A DNA stretch of 64,000 nucleotides from Acidipropionibacterium acidipropionici (GCF_001441165.1 NZ_CP013126.1:3439551-3503550), one strand, 5' to 3'. Positions 54,660 through 63,887 are shown, counted from the first letter of the stretch. Notes: generated by a model not told the origin, from the letters alone. Made by a program: numbers and translations.

Positions 54660-57600
54660 GCGCCGGGCTCGCGTGCACGAAAGACCTCTTCTTCACGCAC
54701 GACACCACTGAAACCCCTGGTAGAACGGCAATGGCGGCACCGCCGTATGGGGAGCAGCCCCATGACGCCGCCGCCGCCGATGCTCGCGACCCGGTCGATG
54801 CGGCGGGCTGGTCTCGGACAGTGGTGGCGGACTCGGCGACGTCGCGGAAGCACCCGGCCGAGTTCGAGGTCCTGACTCGTTCAATACCACGCGGAGCGCG
54901 CGGCGCTGCCGGCTTCGGGCAGTACCCCTCGGTGGCCGCGATGTCCACGGATCAGGATTCCATCGTAATCGGCTTCGACACCGAGTTCGTGACTGTCGAT
55001 CTGATGGATGCCGACCGTGTATGGGTCGGCGAGGACGAGCACATGGTGCGGAAGATTGTGTCCTACCAGTTCGCCGCGATTGACCCGATCGATGATTCCC
55101 AGCTCCGGCTCTGCGTGGTCATCCCCCGGAGCTACAGGGGGCCGCGCGGCTCTCGTACGGCGCGGCTGTCCTTCGAGAAGGGCCTTGAGATCGCGATCAT
55201 GAGCCTGGGTCTTCATGAGCACAGGCTCGCAGTTGGGTGGACTGACAAGGGCGTCTCGGCGCAGTCTGCCATCGGTGACGACGGCAAGTCCCACCCCTCG
55301 GTGTGGTTCAAGCACAGTCCCGAGGGGACGCCCAGGGCGTTGCCGATCACCGTGGTCGCGCACTACCAGCACGCCGACCTGACTACTTTCGTCGACCGCC
55401 GGAAGGCGATCAACGTCTGGAACCAGGCGTATCCCGGTCGGTTGAAGACGCTGTCTGATCGTGCGGGTTGGGACGGTCGACGTGCCCGGTGGCTGGACGG
55501 TCGCGCGCCGGACATTCTCCGCACGGTGATCTCGGCCAGCGCGGGCATGGTGTCGAACAAGCCCGCCCGCATGGTGCTTTCCGGCGAGAACTGGCGGTGG
55601 AAGCTGCCGGTGGAAGTCTCGATCCGCGACACGATGGCGCAGAGCGGTGCTGAGCCGCTCAAGGCACTCGGTGCGGCGATCGGGGCGCCGAAGCTGGATG
55701 TTCCTGGTGACTGGATCACCCGGATGGACGAGTACTTCGACGTGCATCCTGCGGAGTTCCTCGACTACGCGGCGAATGATGCCGTGATCGCTCTGGAATA
55801 CGTGAGCCAGTTATACGGCGATCACCGTGCTGTCCCGTTGACCTTGCCCACTGCTGCGGCGAAGACGGTGAAGGGCCTTATCCAGGACGAGCTGGGCGAG
55901 GGCCGCGACTTCAATACCGTCTTCGGCGGACTCCACAAGGTGACGAAGACCCGCGAGGGTGCTGCCGGTGTAGACGAGCAGCAGCTCGACTTCTACCGCG
56001 TCCGGGCGCTGGAACCGATCGACGGTGCTGCGGCGACGTGGATCCATGCTGCGGCGATGAGCTTTCGAGGCGGGTACAACATGTCTGCCGAGCTTGGGCT
56101 GTTCGCGCGCGTGACCAGTGACTTCGATCTTCAGTCCTGCTACCCCACGTCCAGTTCGACGATTTGGGATGTCGACTACCAGCATCCCGATTGCGTGATT
56201 CTGAAGACGGTGAACAACGCCGACCTCACGCTGTCCGACTTCAAGAGCCCGCTCACGCCGTTCCTCGGGTTCGTGAGCTTCGAGTTCCCGAGCACGGTCG
56301 CGTTCCCTTCGTTGCCGGTTCCGGTCGACGGGTCGATGGTCTATCCGCTCACAAGCGGTGGTGCTCGTGGGGTCTGGGCAACCGGTCCCGAGGTCTGGCT
56401 CGCCCTCACGCTTGGCGCGACTGTGACCTGTCAGATCGGCCACTTCGGACGGGTCCTCACCGATGAGCATGGTGAGCCCTCTCGGCTTCTTCGGGGTGCG
56501 TACAAGCAGCTCCTCGATGACCGTGCGCGGGCCAAGGCGGAGTTCGGTGCGAAGTCGTTCGAGCAGAACGTCCTGAAGCTGATGGCGAACTCTCCCTACG
56601 GCAAGCTGGCGCAGGGAGTTATGGGCCAGCGGGGCTGGGATGCCTGGGCGCAGGAACGTGATGCGGTCGGCGGGTCCGCGATCACCTCACCCTGGCACGC
56701 GTCCATGACTACCGGCCTCGTGCGCGCGGTTCTGCTTGCGACGCTGAACCAGCTTCACAACCTGGGCTACAGCACGCCGTCCTGCACTACGGACGGATTC
56801 ATCACGGATGCCGATCTGGACGTGGTCGACAGCCTCGACCTTTTCGGGCTCGGTCCGATCTGGCGTGAGTCCCGGCTCGCGCTGACCGGTTCGCAGGGGA
56901 TGTGGGAGCGCAAGCACCAGCAGACCGACCTGCTCAACATCACTACCCGGGCGAACTTCAGCCGACAGCCTGCCGGCGTCCTGGCACACGGTGGCTACAA
57001 GCTTCCAGAGGGCATCGAGCAGGGCAGCCAGGCCGACCGCAACCTCATGTACGAGCTGATGGCGAGTCGTGAGGGCGCACTCCCGGTGACGATGAAGGTC
57101 TTTCCCTCGGTGCAGGAACTGACCCGCATCGACAAGCGGCTGGACTTCGCGCCGCGCGTGGTCCACAAGGAGCAGACCATCGAGTTCGACCGAAAGCGCC
57201 GCCCCGTCCCCGATGCGATGTCGGTCGACGTCATCGACATCGACGGCGTCCAGCATGAGGTCGCCCATGTGCACACCGTGCCCTGGGATTCTCCCGAGCA
57301 GGCCACGTTGGGGCGTTCGGTCGACCAGGGTCTCAAGGAGTGGGACGACGGCCTCGGCGAACCCGTGTGGATTCGCTCCCCCGTTCGGCGGACTGTCGAG
57401 CAGTGGAAGGACTACTTTGCGCGGCTCGACGCTCTGCTCGATGAGGACGGTTCGATCGCCCATGCAGAGCAGCTGGAGCACATCGCCAAAGGCATCGTGA
57501 TCGCCTTCCGCCAGGAGATCATCGACATCCCGTGGCTCCATCCGGGACAGCCTCTGGCAGACAGGCTCGACGCGTTCGAGGCATTCGGGCTGCCTCGCGT

Positions 57601-57739
57601 GAAGGAGCGGTTCTGGTCGCACGCCCGGTCGAAGGCCGAGCGCCAGATCGACATCGACCTGGAGGCGATCCGCCCCTACGTCGAGTGGATGCAGGCGATC
57701 GACCCCTTTGACGAGTCGGCTTCTGCTGGCGCTTCGTGA
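54656..57739 (+). CDS. Family B DNA polymerase of an integrative element (candidate piPolB)
   Basis: The 1027-residue protein has a 3'-5' exonuclease domain with Exo I as Asp108 and Glu110 in GFDTEF, a central Exo II region AHYQHADL and Exo III DYAANDA. The polymerase domain has motif A DLQSCYP starting at Asp491, motif B KLMANSPYG starting at Lys641, and motif C TTDG with Asp713. The TDG form replaces the DTD of protein-primed polymerases, as I recall for the primer-independent PolB group. About 100 residues precede the exonuclease; ATG 54941 (MSTDQD) is an alternative start. Being coupled to an excisionase and followed by mobilization genes, it should replicate the element itself. Primer independence is not shown by sequence alone. 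Confidence 0.88.
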   Translation: MSAGLACTKDLFFTHDTTETPGRTAMAAPPYGEQPHDAAAADARDPVDAAGWSRTVVADSATSRKHPAEFEVLTRSIPRGARGAAGFGQYPSVAAMSTDQDSIVIGFDTEFVTVDLMDADRVWVGEDEHMVRKIVSYQFAAIDPIDDSQLRLCVVIPRSYRGPRGSRTARLSFEKGLEIAIMSLGLHEHRLAVGWTDKGVSAQSAIGDDGKSHPSVWFKHSPEGTPRALPITVVAHYQHADLTTFVDRRKAINVWNQAYPGRLKTLSDRAGWDGRRARWLDGRAPDILRTVISASAGMVSNKPARMVLSGENWRWKLPVEVSIRDTMAQSGAEPLKALGAAIGAPKLDVPGDWITRMDEYFDVHPAEFLDYAANDAVIALEYVSQLYGDHRAVPLTLPTAAAKTVKGLIQDELGEGRDFNTVFGGLHKVTKTREGAAGVDEQQLDFYRVRALEPIDGAAATWIHAAAMSFRGGYNMSAELGLFARVTSDFDLQSCYPTSSSTIWDVDYQHPDCVILKTVNNADLTLSDFKSPLTPFLGFVSFEFPSTVAFPSLPVPVDGSMVYPLTSGGARGVWATGPEVWLALTLGATVTCQIGHFGRVLTDEHGEPSRLLRGAYKQLLDDRARAKAEFGAKSFEQNVLKLMANSPYGKLAQGVMGQRGWDAWAQERDAVGGSAITSPWHASMTTGLVRAVLLATLNQLHNLGYSTPSCTTDGFITDADLDVVDSLDLFGLGPIWRESRLALTGSQGMWERKHQQTDLLNITTRANFSRQPAGVLAHGGYKLPEGIEQGSQADRNLMYELMASREGALPVTMKVFPSVQELTRIDKRLDFAPRVVHKEQTIEFDRKRRPVPDAMSVDVIDIDGVQHEVAHVHTVPWDSPEQATLGRSVDQGLKEWDDGLGEPVWIRSPVRRTVEQWKDYFARLDALLDEDGSIAHAEQLEHIAKGIVIAFRQEIIDIPWLHPGQPLADRLDAFEAFGLPRVKERFWSHARSKAERQIDIDLEAIRPYVEWMQAIDPFDESASAGAS

Positions 57740-57749
57740 GGTGGTGACG

Positions 57750-58055
57750 ATGAGCTACAGCCTCGGAGGACTTGCCTTCGCCACCAAGCAGAAAGTCGCC
57801 AACCACGCCAGTGCCGTGCTGAACCGGGCGGGGCTCGGGGAGGTCCTGCGCGGTTCCGATGAGTCGTTCGCCCGTGACCTCCTCGCCCACCATCCAGAGG
57901 CCGACCGCAAGCACGGCGCTGGCATCTTCTGGATCACCGTCGCCCTCATCCCTGAGTGGGGCACGAGGAACTTTCTCGTCTTTCGGGAGGACGGGTCGAT
58001 CGACAACTGGTCGATCAAGAAGTGCATCAACAACTTGCGACCGGAAGGTCACTGA
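57750..58055 (+). CDS. DCL-family (DUF3223) protein
   Basis: The 101-residue protein has the DUF3223 layout: an N-terminal helix-rich part, then LLAHHPEADRKHGAGIFWITV and FLVFREDGSIDNWSIKKCI. This domain is named from plant DCL proteins of ribosomal RNA processing and is also found alone in phages and mobile elements. Its job here is unknown. It is ten bases after polB and so in the same operon. Confidence 0.78.
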   Translation: MSYSLGGLAFATKQKVANHASAVLNRAGLGEVLRGSDESFARDLLAHHPEADRKHGAGIFWITVALIPEWGTRNFLVFREDGSIDNWSIKKCINNLRPEGH

Positions 58056-58072
58056 ACCGAAAGGATCTGACC

Positions 58073-58396
58073 ATGAGCAACACGACCACGACCAATCTCG
58101 ACGAGCTGATCGAGCAGGAGCGCCGCCGTGCGTCCGAGCGCATCACCAAGCTCAAGCGTGCCGTCGCTGCCGAGCAGCGCCGCATCGATGGGAAGGTCAT
58201 CGATCTGCTGCGCGACCAGAGCCCCGACCTCTACGACCGGCTCTGCCAGGAGGCAAGCGAAGCCCTGGTGGAGGAGAAGACGAAGCGGTCGAGGCGTGCG
58301 AAGAAGGCGGCATCGTCCGCGGGCGCAGTGAACGACGGGACTGCCTCGCAGACCGTTGATCCCAAGCATGCGGAGGTGGCACCGTGGAACGGCTGA
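58073..58396 (+). CDS. Small coiled-coil hypothetical protein of the mobilization operon
   Basis: The 107-residue protein is charged and predicted coiled coil (DELIEQERRRASERITKL), with a basic patch KTKRSRRAKKA. An AAGGA site precedes the ATG. It overlaps the next gene by 13 bases. Probably a DNA-binding or relaxosome helper; no family is recognised. Confidence 0.68.
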   Translation: MSNTTTTNLDELIEQERRRASERITKLKRAVAAEQRRIDGKVIDLLRDQSPDLYDRLCQEASEALVEEKTKRSRRAKKAASSAGAVNDGTASQTVDPKHAEVAPWNG

Positions 58397-59064
58397 CGAC
58401 TCGGCTCCTGGACCTGCGCCAGCGACGCGGGACCCCTCCGCCCGCAGGGAGCGCAGCGACCGAGGACGGAGGCCAGCGGTTCTTGGGAGACATGAGCGCC
58501 AGCGAATTGTCGGACAAGAACCCTGCTGGCCGTCTTCCGTACGCCCCGGAGAACGAGCACGACTCCCCAAGCAGCGCTGGTCGGGCTCGTGCGGAGGGGG
58601 GTGCGGAAGACCCGGCCCTGCCCGCGGAGCAGCACCACGACTCCCAGGTGAACACCGGTCGTGGTGCTGCGCAGAGGACAGGGTCGGTCGAGGCTCCGAT
58701 GGAGCCTCGGAACAGCCGTCGTCGGGAGGTCTCTCTCGACGTGCGGCTGACGGTGGCTGATCGCGATGCGATCCGCCGCCGTGCCCACGTGCTCAGCGGC
58801 AAGCCGAGCGTATGGGCTCGTGCCGTCATGCTCGACGCGCTGGACTCGAGGTCCTCGAAGGTCGATCAGCTGGAGAACAGCGCCGGAGTGAAGGAGACGG
58901 CGCCTACGTCTCTTGCTCCGGCAGTAGAGCAGCTGCGTCGAGTTGGTGTGAACCTGAACCAGGCGCTCCGCAAGGGTGCTGCCGTCGATGACGATCTCCT
59001 TCACGCGGTGATGGTTGCGGTGGACGAGGTGCGTGCCTCGCTCGGCGATCGGACACGGGGATGA
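58384..59064 (+). CDS. MobC-like relaxosome accessory protein
   Basis: The 226-residue protein has a disordered N-terminal half and a C-terminal ribbon-helix-helix/MobC region: VSLDVRLTVADRDAIRRRA, then LRRVGVNLNQALRKG. MobC proteins open the origin of transfer for the relaxase. It begins at a GTG within the preceding gene and overlaps the relaxase gene by four bases. Confidence 0.8.
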   Translation: MERLTTRLLDLRQRRGTPPPAGSAATEDGGQRFLGDMSASELSDKNPAGRLPYAPENEHDSPSSAGRARAEGGAEDPALPAEQHHDSQVNTGRGAAQRTGSVEAPMEPRNSRRREVSLDVRLTVADRDAIRRRAHVLSGKPSVWARAVMLDALDSRSSKVDQLENSAGVKETAPTSLAPAVEQLRRVGVNLNQALRKGAAVDDDLLHAVMVAVDEVRASLGDRTRG

Positions 59065-60299
59065 GCACTTTGAACGTCCGCCCCTCGACCAACGCTTCAG
59101 GAGCCGTTGGGTACATCCTCTACGGGCGTGACCCTGAGGTGCGAAAGGAGCTCCTCAGGGTCGGATCGACACGTGCGGCCGCGTATGCGATGTCCATGGT
59201 CGACGGCGGGTCGACTCCGGCGGAGTTCATTGCGTGTGCTGAGGCGCACGCCGCTGCTCATGGTCGGACGAACCAGCTTCAGAGCTATGTGCTGGCGTTC
59301 CACCCTGACGAGTTCGACGTGACCTCGCAGGCCGACCTTGAGCGCATCCGGGACGTGGCCGTCGAACTCGCGGAACGCATGCACAGCGCTGACTACATGG
59401 TCGCGGTGCACTCTGACTCTGCCGGAGGCCATGGGCACGCGCACATCCTGGTCATCAACCACGACAACCTCACCGGTAAGAGCCTCCAGCGGTACACATC
59501 GTGGAAGCACGGACTGCGCCAGCTGAATGACGAGCTGATGGCAGACGAGGGCCTGCGTGTGCTCCCCGATCCCGAGGAACCGAAGCCCGACTGGGAGCTG
59601 CGCCGCGAGGCCTTCGCTCCGGGCGGGTTCGAGCAGGTCCTCGGGGACAAGGTTTATGACGCACTGACCGACTCGCGCTCAACGAATCGCGAGGCGTTCG
59701 AGCATGTCCTCGCCGGGCACGGGGTCACGCTCGCGGTGACGAACCGCGACGGCTGGAGTTACAAGATGCGCCGGGATGACAACGGGAAGCTCGGACGGAA
59801 GAAGGCCTCGACGCTGACACCCGAACTCACCGCCGAAGGTGCTCAAGAGGTTTTCGACTATCACGCACAGAAGGGACAGGCTCATGGGAGCGTTGGACAG
59901 GATCAAGCAGGCCGACGAGCAGCAGAAGACTACGGAGCTCCTGGAGGCCTTGATCTCACAGCACGACGCCGACATGCAGCAGATCGCGAAGCTGACGAAG
60001 ACCGTCGCCGACCTGGCCGAGTACATGAAGGTGATGGACGAGGAGCAGACGACGCGGCTGGATCGCCTATCGACCTCGCGGCAGCACGAGCTTCCCTCCA
60101 CGCTGCCGCTCGACGCCGAGACGAAGAAGCGGCTGAACGAGATCGAGAAGACGCTGAGCGCCGTCGCGCAGCAGCTGAGCAGCAGCGAGGTCGTGAAGCT
60201 GCCCGACGGGTCCTCGGTAACCCGGGCGGACCTGGCCGCATACACGATGACACAGAAGATCAGCGAGGAGCTGAAGACGACGACTTCAGCCTCGGCTGA
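59061..60299 (+). CDS. Relaxase (MobA/VirD2-like)
   Basis: The N-terminal domain has the three-histidine metal motif SAGGHGHAHILVINHDN and an early tyrosine in VGYILYGRD, as in MOBP-type relaxases that nick the origin of transfer and lead the strand into the recipient. The conserved part ends near residue 275. From 59884 on, another gene in a different frame is clearly coding, so the last 138 residues here, which are Arg/Glu/Asp/Ala-rich, may be an over-printed tail or a non-functional extension. Confidence 0.87.
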   Translation: MSTLNVRPSTNASGAVGYILYGRDPEVRKELLRVGSTRAAAYAMSMVDGGSTPAEFIACAEAHAAAHGRTNQLQSYVLAFHPDEFDVTSQADLERIRDVAVELAERMHSADYMVAVHSDSAGGHGHAHILVINHDNLTGKSLQRYTSWKHGLRQLNDELMADEGLRVLPDPEEPKPDWELRREAFAPGGFEQVLGDKVYDALTDSRSTNREAFEHVLAGHGVTLAVTNRDGWSYKMRRDDNGKLGRKKASTLTPELTAEGAQEVFDYHAQKGQAHGSVGQDQAGRRAAEDYGAPGGLDLTARRRHAADREADEDRRRPGRVHEGDGRGADDAAGSPIDLAAARASLHAAARRRDEEAAERDREDAERRRAAAEQQRGREAARRVLGNPGGPGRIHDDTEDQRGAEDDDFSLG

Positions 60300-60828
60300 C
60301 CTCGCCGAGGCCGTGCGCAAGCGCGGCCTCGTCCGTATCGACACGGACAGGCTCACCGAGCACGCTGTGAAGGTACTCGATGACCGACTTGCAAAGGCCG
60401 TCGAGGTTCCCGTCCAGAGAGTCGAGAAGACCGTCGAGGGGCTCGAAGAGCGGGTGGTCAGGCTCGGCACCGAGAAGCTCGCCGAGGTGACCGACCGGGC
60501 CCGCGAAGTGGTCAGCGCTGTCGGACGGGCCGAGCGGCGAGTCGAGCGGCTCTCGGCGAAGGTCACCTGGGCGACGGTGGGTCGTGTGTGCCTTGCCCTC
60601 CTCCCGTTCACCGTCGCGTTCATCATGCTCACGGGGATGGTTGGTGGGATCACGCAGATGCTCGGCCTCGGACCGCTGCTCGGATGGGCCTGGGGCTCGT
60701 TCGCCGCCGCGAGTGCCTGGTGGGCGAAGGCACTCATTGCCCTCGCCGCCCTGGGCGGATGCGCTCTGTTCGGCTGGTTGTTCTGGTGGCTCGGAAAGAA
60801 GCTGTACGAGAGCTATCGGGGCTGGTAG
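59884..60828 (+). CDS. Coiled-coil protein with C-terminal transmembrane helices
   Basis: The 314-residue protein starts at ATG 59884 inside the relaxase frame. Residues 1 to about 220 are coiled coil (for example LDRIKQADEQQKTTELLEAL), and the last 80 residues have two or three hydrophobic helices with LLPFTVAFIMLTGMVGGI and a short basic tail. It may anchor the relaxase complex to the membrane, by analogy with mobilization helper proteins such as MobB. Codon use favours this frame over the overlapping one. Confidence 0.82.
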   Translation: MGALDRIKQADEQQKTTELLEALISQHDADMQQIAKLTKTVADLAEYMKVMDEEQTTRLDRLSTSRQHELPSTLPLDAETKKRLNEIEKTLSAVAQQLSSSEVVKLPDGSSVTRADLAAYTMTQKISEELKTTTSASADLAEAVRKRGLVRIDTDRLTEHAVKVLDDRLAKAVEVPVQRVEKTVEGLEERVVRLGTEKLAEVTDRAREVVSAVGRAERRVERLSAKVTWATVGRVCLALLPFTVAFIMLTGMVGGITQMLGLGPLLGWAWGSFAAASAWWAKALIALAALGGCALFGWLFWWLGKKLYESYRGW

Positions 60829-60842
60829 TCGGAAGAAAAGTG

Positions 60843-60870
60843 AGTGCCCGTAGCCGAAGCTACGGGCACT
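60843..60870. terminator. Bidirectional terminator
   Basis: AGTGCCCGTAGC and GCTACGGGCACT form a perfect 12-bp stem with loop CGAA, placed between convergent operons 15 bases after the coiled-coil gene and seven before the small gene on the minus strand. Confidence 0.85.
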
Positions 60871-60876
60871 CTGAAC

Positions 60877-61083
60877 TCAGTCGACGTCGGGGTCATCGCC
60901 GAACAGTTCGGCATCGGTGTCGTAATACCCGAGAAGGTCGCGCTGCTGGCGGATCAGCTCGACGGTTGCCTTGTGCAGGGCGAGCAAGTCATGGAGGTGA
61001 GCCTCCTCATCGCCCATCTCGGGGCTGCCGACCCACCAGCGAAACGATTCGGCGTGGCTGTAGGCGTTGGACTCAGCACTCAT
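60877..61083 (-). CDS. Small acidic hypothetical protein next to ardA
   Basis: The 68-residue protein is acidic and helical (EEAHLHDLLALHKATVELIR), ending LFGDDPDVD. The ATG at 61083 follows GAAGGGA and is 11 bases after ardA, so the two are co-transcribed. It could be an antirestriction partner. No family is recognised. Confidence 0.65.
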   Translation of the reverse strand: MSAESNAYSHAESFRWWVGSPEMGDEEAHLHDLLALHKATVELIRQQRDLLGYYDTDAELFGDDPDVD

Positions 61084-61094
61084 GATCGTTCCCT

Positions 61095-61649
61095 TCACAG
61101 GTCCCTGAAGACGTACACGGAGATCGCGTCGGCGCGGACGACCGTGTAGTCGTGTTCGAGGTCGCGGGTCCAGGCAACCCAGTTGAAGTAGCGCACAAGC
61201 TCTTCCGGCGCGTCCTGCGGGATGAGGCCGATCTCCTCGGCGAGAGTCTCGGCGCAGTCCCGGAACCTGCCCCAGGTTCCGCAGAAGCGCTCTTCGAAGT
61301 CGGAAACAGACGGCAGGTCTCCAGTGCCTTCGGCGACGTAGCTGCCGGAGGCCGTCCAAGCGCACAGAGCATCGCGCTGGTGCTCGGGGACCGCGAGGAT
61401 GACGCGAGCCCACTCTGCGGCCTCCGACGGACTCATCTCGCCCGAGGCGGGGATGTTCTCGTGGTCCATGACCCACAGCTCTTCGCATCCACTGTGCACG
61501 CGATGAGCACCGCCGTGGACGTCAGCAAGGGTGACTTCGTCGGCGGTGTCGGCATCGAACCACTCGCCGACGAGGCGAGCGTTGTTGTAGCAGGCGAGGC
61601 AGCCGATCCAAGCTCGGGGCGTGGTGTCGGTGTTCGTTCGGGTGGTCAA
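61095..61649 (-). CDS. ardA: ArdA-like antirestriction protein
   Basis: The 184-residue acidic protein begins AWIGCLACYNNARLVGEWFD, the classical ArdA opening, and keeps the acidic surface of this DNA mimic. ArdA protects incoming DNA from type I restriction enzymes. It suits a mobilizable element. Confidence 0.92.
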   Translation of the reverse strand: MTTRTNTDTTPRAWIGCLACYNNARLVGEWFDADTADEVTLADVHGGAHRVHSGCEELWVMDHENIPASGEMSPSEAAEWARVILAVPEHQRDALCAWTASGSYVAEGTGDLPSVSDFEERFCGTWGRFRDCAETLAEEIGLIPQDAPEELVRYFNWVAWTRDLEHDYTVVRADAISVYVFRDL

Positions 61650-61753
61650 GGCAGGTCTCCTCCGTGGTCAAGGAGAGCGGCGGGCGCGACAGGCAGTCGT
61701 GCTCGGTGAATCGACGCGCTTACGCCACGTCACCGCTCTCAAGAGGTCTCCCG

Positions 61754-61770
61754 GCCACGCTCCGCGTGGC
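61754..61770 (-). terminator. Terminator after the serine recombinase gene
   Basis: GCCACGC and GCGTGGC form a seven-base stem with a three-base loop, 17 bases past the recombinase stop codon. Confidence 0.55.
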
Positions 61771-61786
61771 TTGCCAGCGGGATGGT

Positions 61787-63343
61787 CTACCTCCACTCGA
61801 CGAGGACGGACTCGGTCCTGAACCCCTTGCGGCCGCGCGGCTGCGGGAGGAGTGTGATCATGGCGAGGAGGTCGATGGTCTGACGACGGAGGTCAAGCGA
61901 CGCTTCCCGGAATGCTGCGGCAGGGTCATCAACGCCCAGGATCGGCGACAGCGCGCCTGCGCGGCCTTGCATGAGCTTTTCGGCTTCCAGCTCCTGAATA
62001 CGCACTTCTGCGGCGTCCCGAACACGCTTGAGGTCGCGGGCCTCGATGATCTCGGCGTCGTAGTCGGCCTCGGCGCGCAGAATGCGCGCCCGCTGGTCGC
62101 TGATCGCCGAGTCGATGCCTGCAGCATGCGGTCCACCGTCCGCGACCTCGACCATCACCGTCGCGTCCTTGCGTGCAAGACGCTTGGCGACGACCGTCAT
62201 GACGAAATCGTCGATGGCCGCGCCCGAGCGGACGATGTGCCCTGCGCACTTGTAGCCGCGCGGTGCCCCGGTTACTTTCCTCCCGCACAACTCGCCGGTC
62301 TCCTCGTCGGCGTATCCGCACCGGTAGAGCCCGCTCCCGAGGTGCTTGCGCTTGGTCGAGCCGGATGTGTTCGTCACCCGCTCCGTGTCATCGAGGACCT
62401 GCTGCGCCTTCCACCACGTCTCATCGCTAACGATCGGCTCCCACTGCCCCCGGATCGGCTCTCCAGCGTCATCACGGAGGATCTGTGCCTTCCACATCCG
62501 GCGCCGCTTCCCATCCGCCTGAGCAAACTTCGGCGTGTACGTACTCAGCGCCGCATAGCGCGGGTTCCGCAGAATGCCCAGCACGGTCGAGGGAGACCAT
62601 GGACCGTTCTCGACGATCGGTCGAGGTTCGAGGCCCTGTTCCTCGCGGGCGGCGGCCCGCTCAACGCTTACGGTGTGCGTGTGCTTGGGAAGGGGCGAGA
62701 GACCTTCGATCTTCTCGGTTCCGCTGAGCGCCCGCGCGAGCGAGCGCAGCGACTCGGGGTGCTCGATCCTGGTGAATAGCTCGTAGATCGCCCTCACGGC
62801 CTCAGCCTCGTGGGGGATCACTTCGCCGTCTACGGCGTAGCCGAGTGGTCGCATACCCTTCGGAGCACGACCCTGCATGGCGCGCTGACGCTGGGCTGCC
62901 GACTGACGGGCGCTCTTGCGCTCCATCTCAGCACGCGCCACGGCGGCCTTGATGCGTGCATACATGCGCCCACCGTCGGTGGAGAGGTCGGCATCGCCGT
63001 TGGCCGTGACAAGTGCAAGGCCTCGCAGCTCAGCAGCGTCGATCCAGTCCTCCAACTGCCGGGGCTGCCTGGTGAGCCTATCGAGGTCGTAGCAGATGAT
63101 CGCGTCGAACCGTTCGAGCAGGTAGTCGGCAACTATGCGGTCGTAGTCCGGACGGATCGCGGTTCGGTCGGTGGCGCTCTTGGACTGGTCCACGTAGGTC
63201 TCGACGACGTCCCAGCGCCGGAACCGCGCGAGGTTCTCGCAGTCCTCACGCTGTCGGTCGATGGCGAGCCCATCCATCTCGCGGTCCTGGCTGATGCGAA
63301 GGTAGATGGCTGCTTTGCGGTGTGCAGTGGAGCGCTCGTTCAT
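61787..63343 (-). CDS. Large serine recombinase (integrase)
   Basis: The 518-residue protein has a resolvase domain with nucleophile Ser18 in IYLRISQDREMDGL, a recombinase domain with GYAVDGEVIPHEAEAVRAIY, a zinc-ribbon (YRCGYADEETGELCGRKVTG) and a coiled-coil tail. This is the architecture of integrases that join attP and attB without host factors. It points leftwards into the element. The att sites are normally near its start codon but were not recognised. Confidence 0.92.
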   Translation of the reverse strand: MNERSTAHRKAAIYLRISQDREMDGLAIDRQREDCENLARFRRWDVVETYVDQSKSATDRTAIRPDYDRIVADYLLERFDAIICYDLDRLTRQPRQLEDWIDAAELRGLALVTANGDADLSTDGGRMYARIKAAVARAEMERKSARQSAAQRQRAMQGRAPKGMRPLGYAVDGEVIPHEAEAVRAIYELFTRIEHPESLRSLARALSGTEKIEGLSPLPKHTHTVSVERAAAREEQGLEPRPIVENGPWSPSTVLGILRNPRYAALSTYTPKFAQADGKRRRMWKAQILRDDAGEPIRGQWEPIVSDETWWKAQQVLDDTERVTNTSGSTKRKHLGSGLYRCGYADEETGELCGRKVTGAPRGYKCAGHIVRSGAAIDDFVMTVVAKRLARKDATVMVEVADGGPHAAGIDSAISDQRARILRAEADYDAEIIEARDLKRVRDAAEVRIQELEAEKLMQGRAGALSPILGVDDPAAAFREASLDLRRQTIDLLAMITLLPQPRGRKGFRTESVLVEWR

Positions 63344-63461
63344 GTACCCAGATTACCCTTTGACGTAAGCGCCGTCCATAACTAACGCCGTCACCGTCAG
63401 TGTGCATAGTGATAGAGTTGAGCCAACTAACAAGACGCACAAGGCACCCCAGGAGACGACC

Positions 63462-63887
63462 ATGCCGCAGCTGACCCTCAGCTTCCCCGACCTTGCCGAG
63501 CACGCAAACCGAGTCCACCCCGAGCTTAAGGCGCTCGTTCAGGAATTCTCCGAGGCCGACCGTGCCCGGTTCACAGAGTCAGCGGCACTGTGTGAGCAGT
63601 GGATCGACTCCGAATTCATGAAACTACTCAACGCTCTTCAACTCGATGGTCGGCTGCCAAACATCGATTTGAACATCAACGCCAGCTACGACTTCAAGCG
63701 CGTCTTGACGTTCACGTCGCCGGAGGGCAACGAGGCTACGGATGTTCGTGACACCATCCAGCGTGCATGGGCGGCAACGGTCAACGCATACACGGGCGCC
63801 CTCTGCTACCGAGCGAAAGAGATCGCCACAGGAGACTCGAACCCGAGTTGGACCCCCGACCAAACTACGAGCTCCCCAACTCTCTAG
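63462..63887 (+). CDS. Hypothetical protein at the element's right side
   Basis: The 141-residue protein is divergent from the recombinase across 118 bases. It has no signal peptide or known domain; LKALVQEFSEADRARFTESA and VRDTIQRAWAATVNAYTGAL are helical. An AGGAG site supports the ATG at 63462. Whether it belongs to the element or the host is not clear. Confidence 0.6.
   Translation: MPQLTLSFPDLAEHANRVHPELKALVQEFSEADRARFTESAALCEQWIDSEFMKLLNALQLDGRLPNIDLNINASYDFKRVLTFTSPEGNEATDVRDTIQRAWAATVNAYTGALCYRAKEIATGDSNPSWTPDQTTSSPTL

Noticed and set aside
63344-63461. Attachment site of the serine recombinase
   Set aside because: Short GCCGTC repeats are present near its start codon, but no matching core was found on the other side of the element, so no att site is called.
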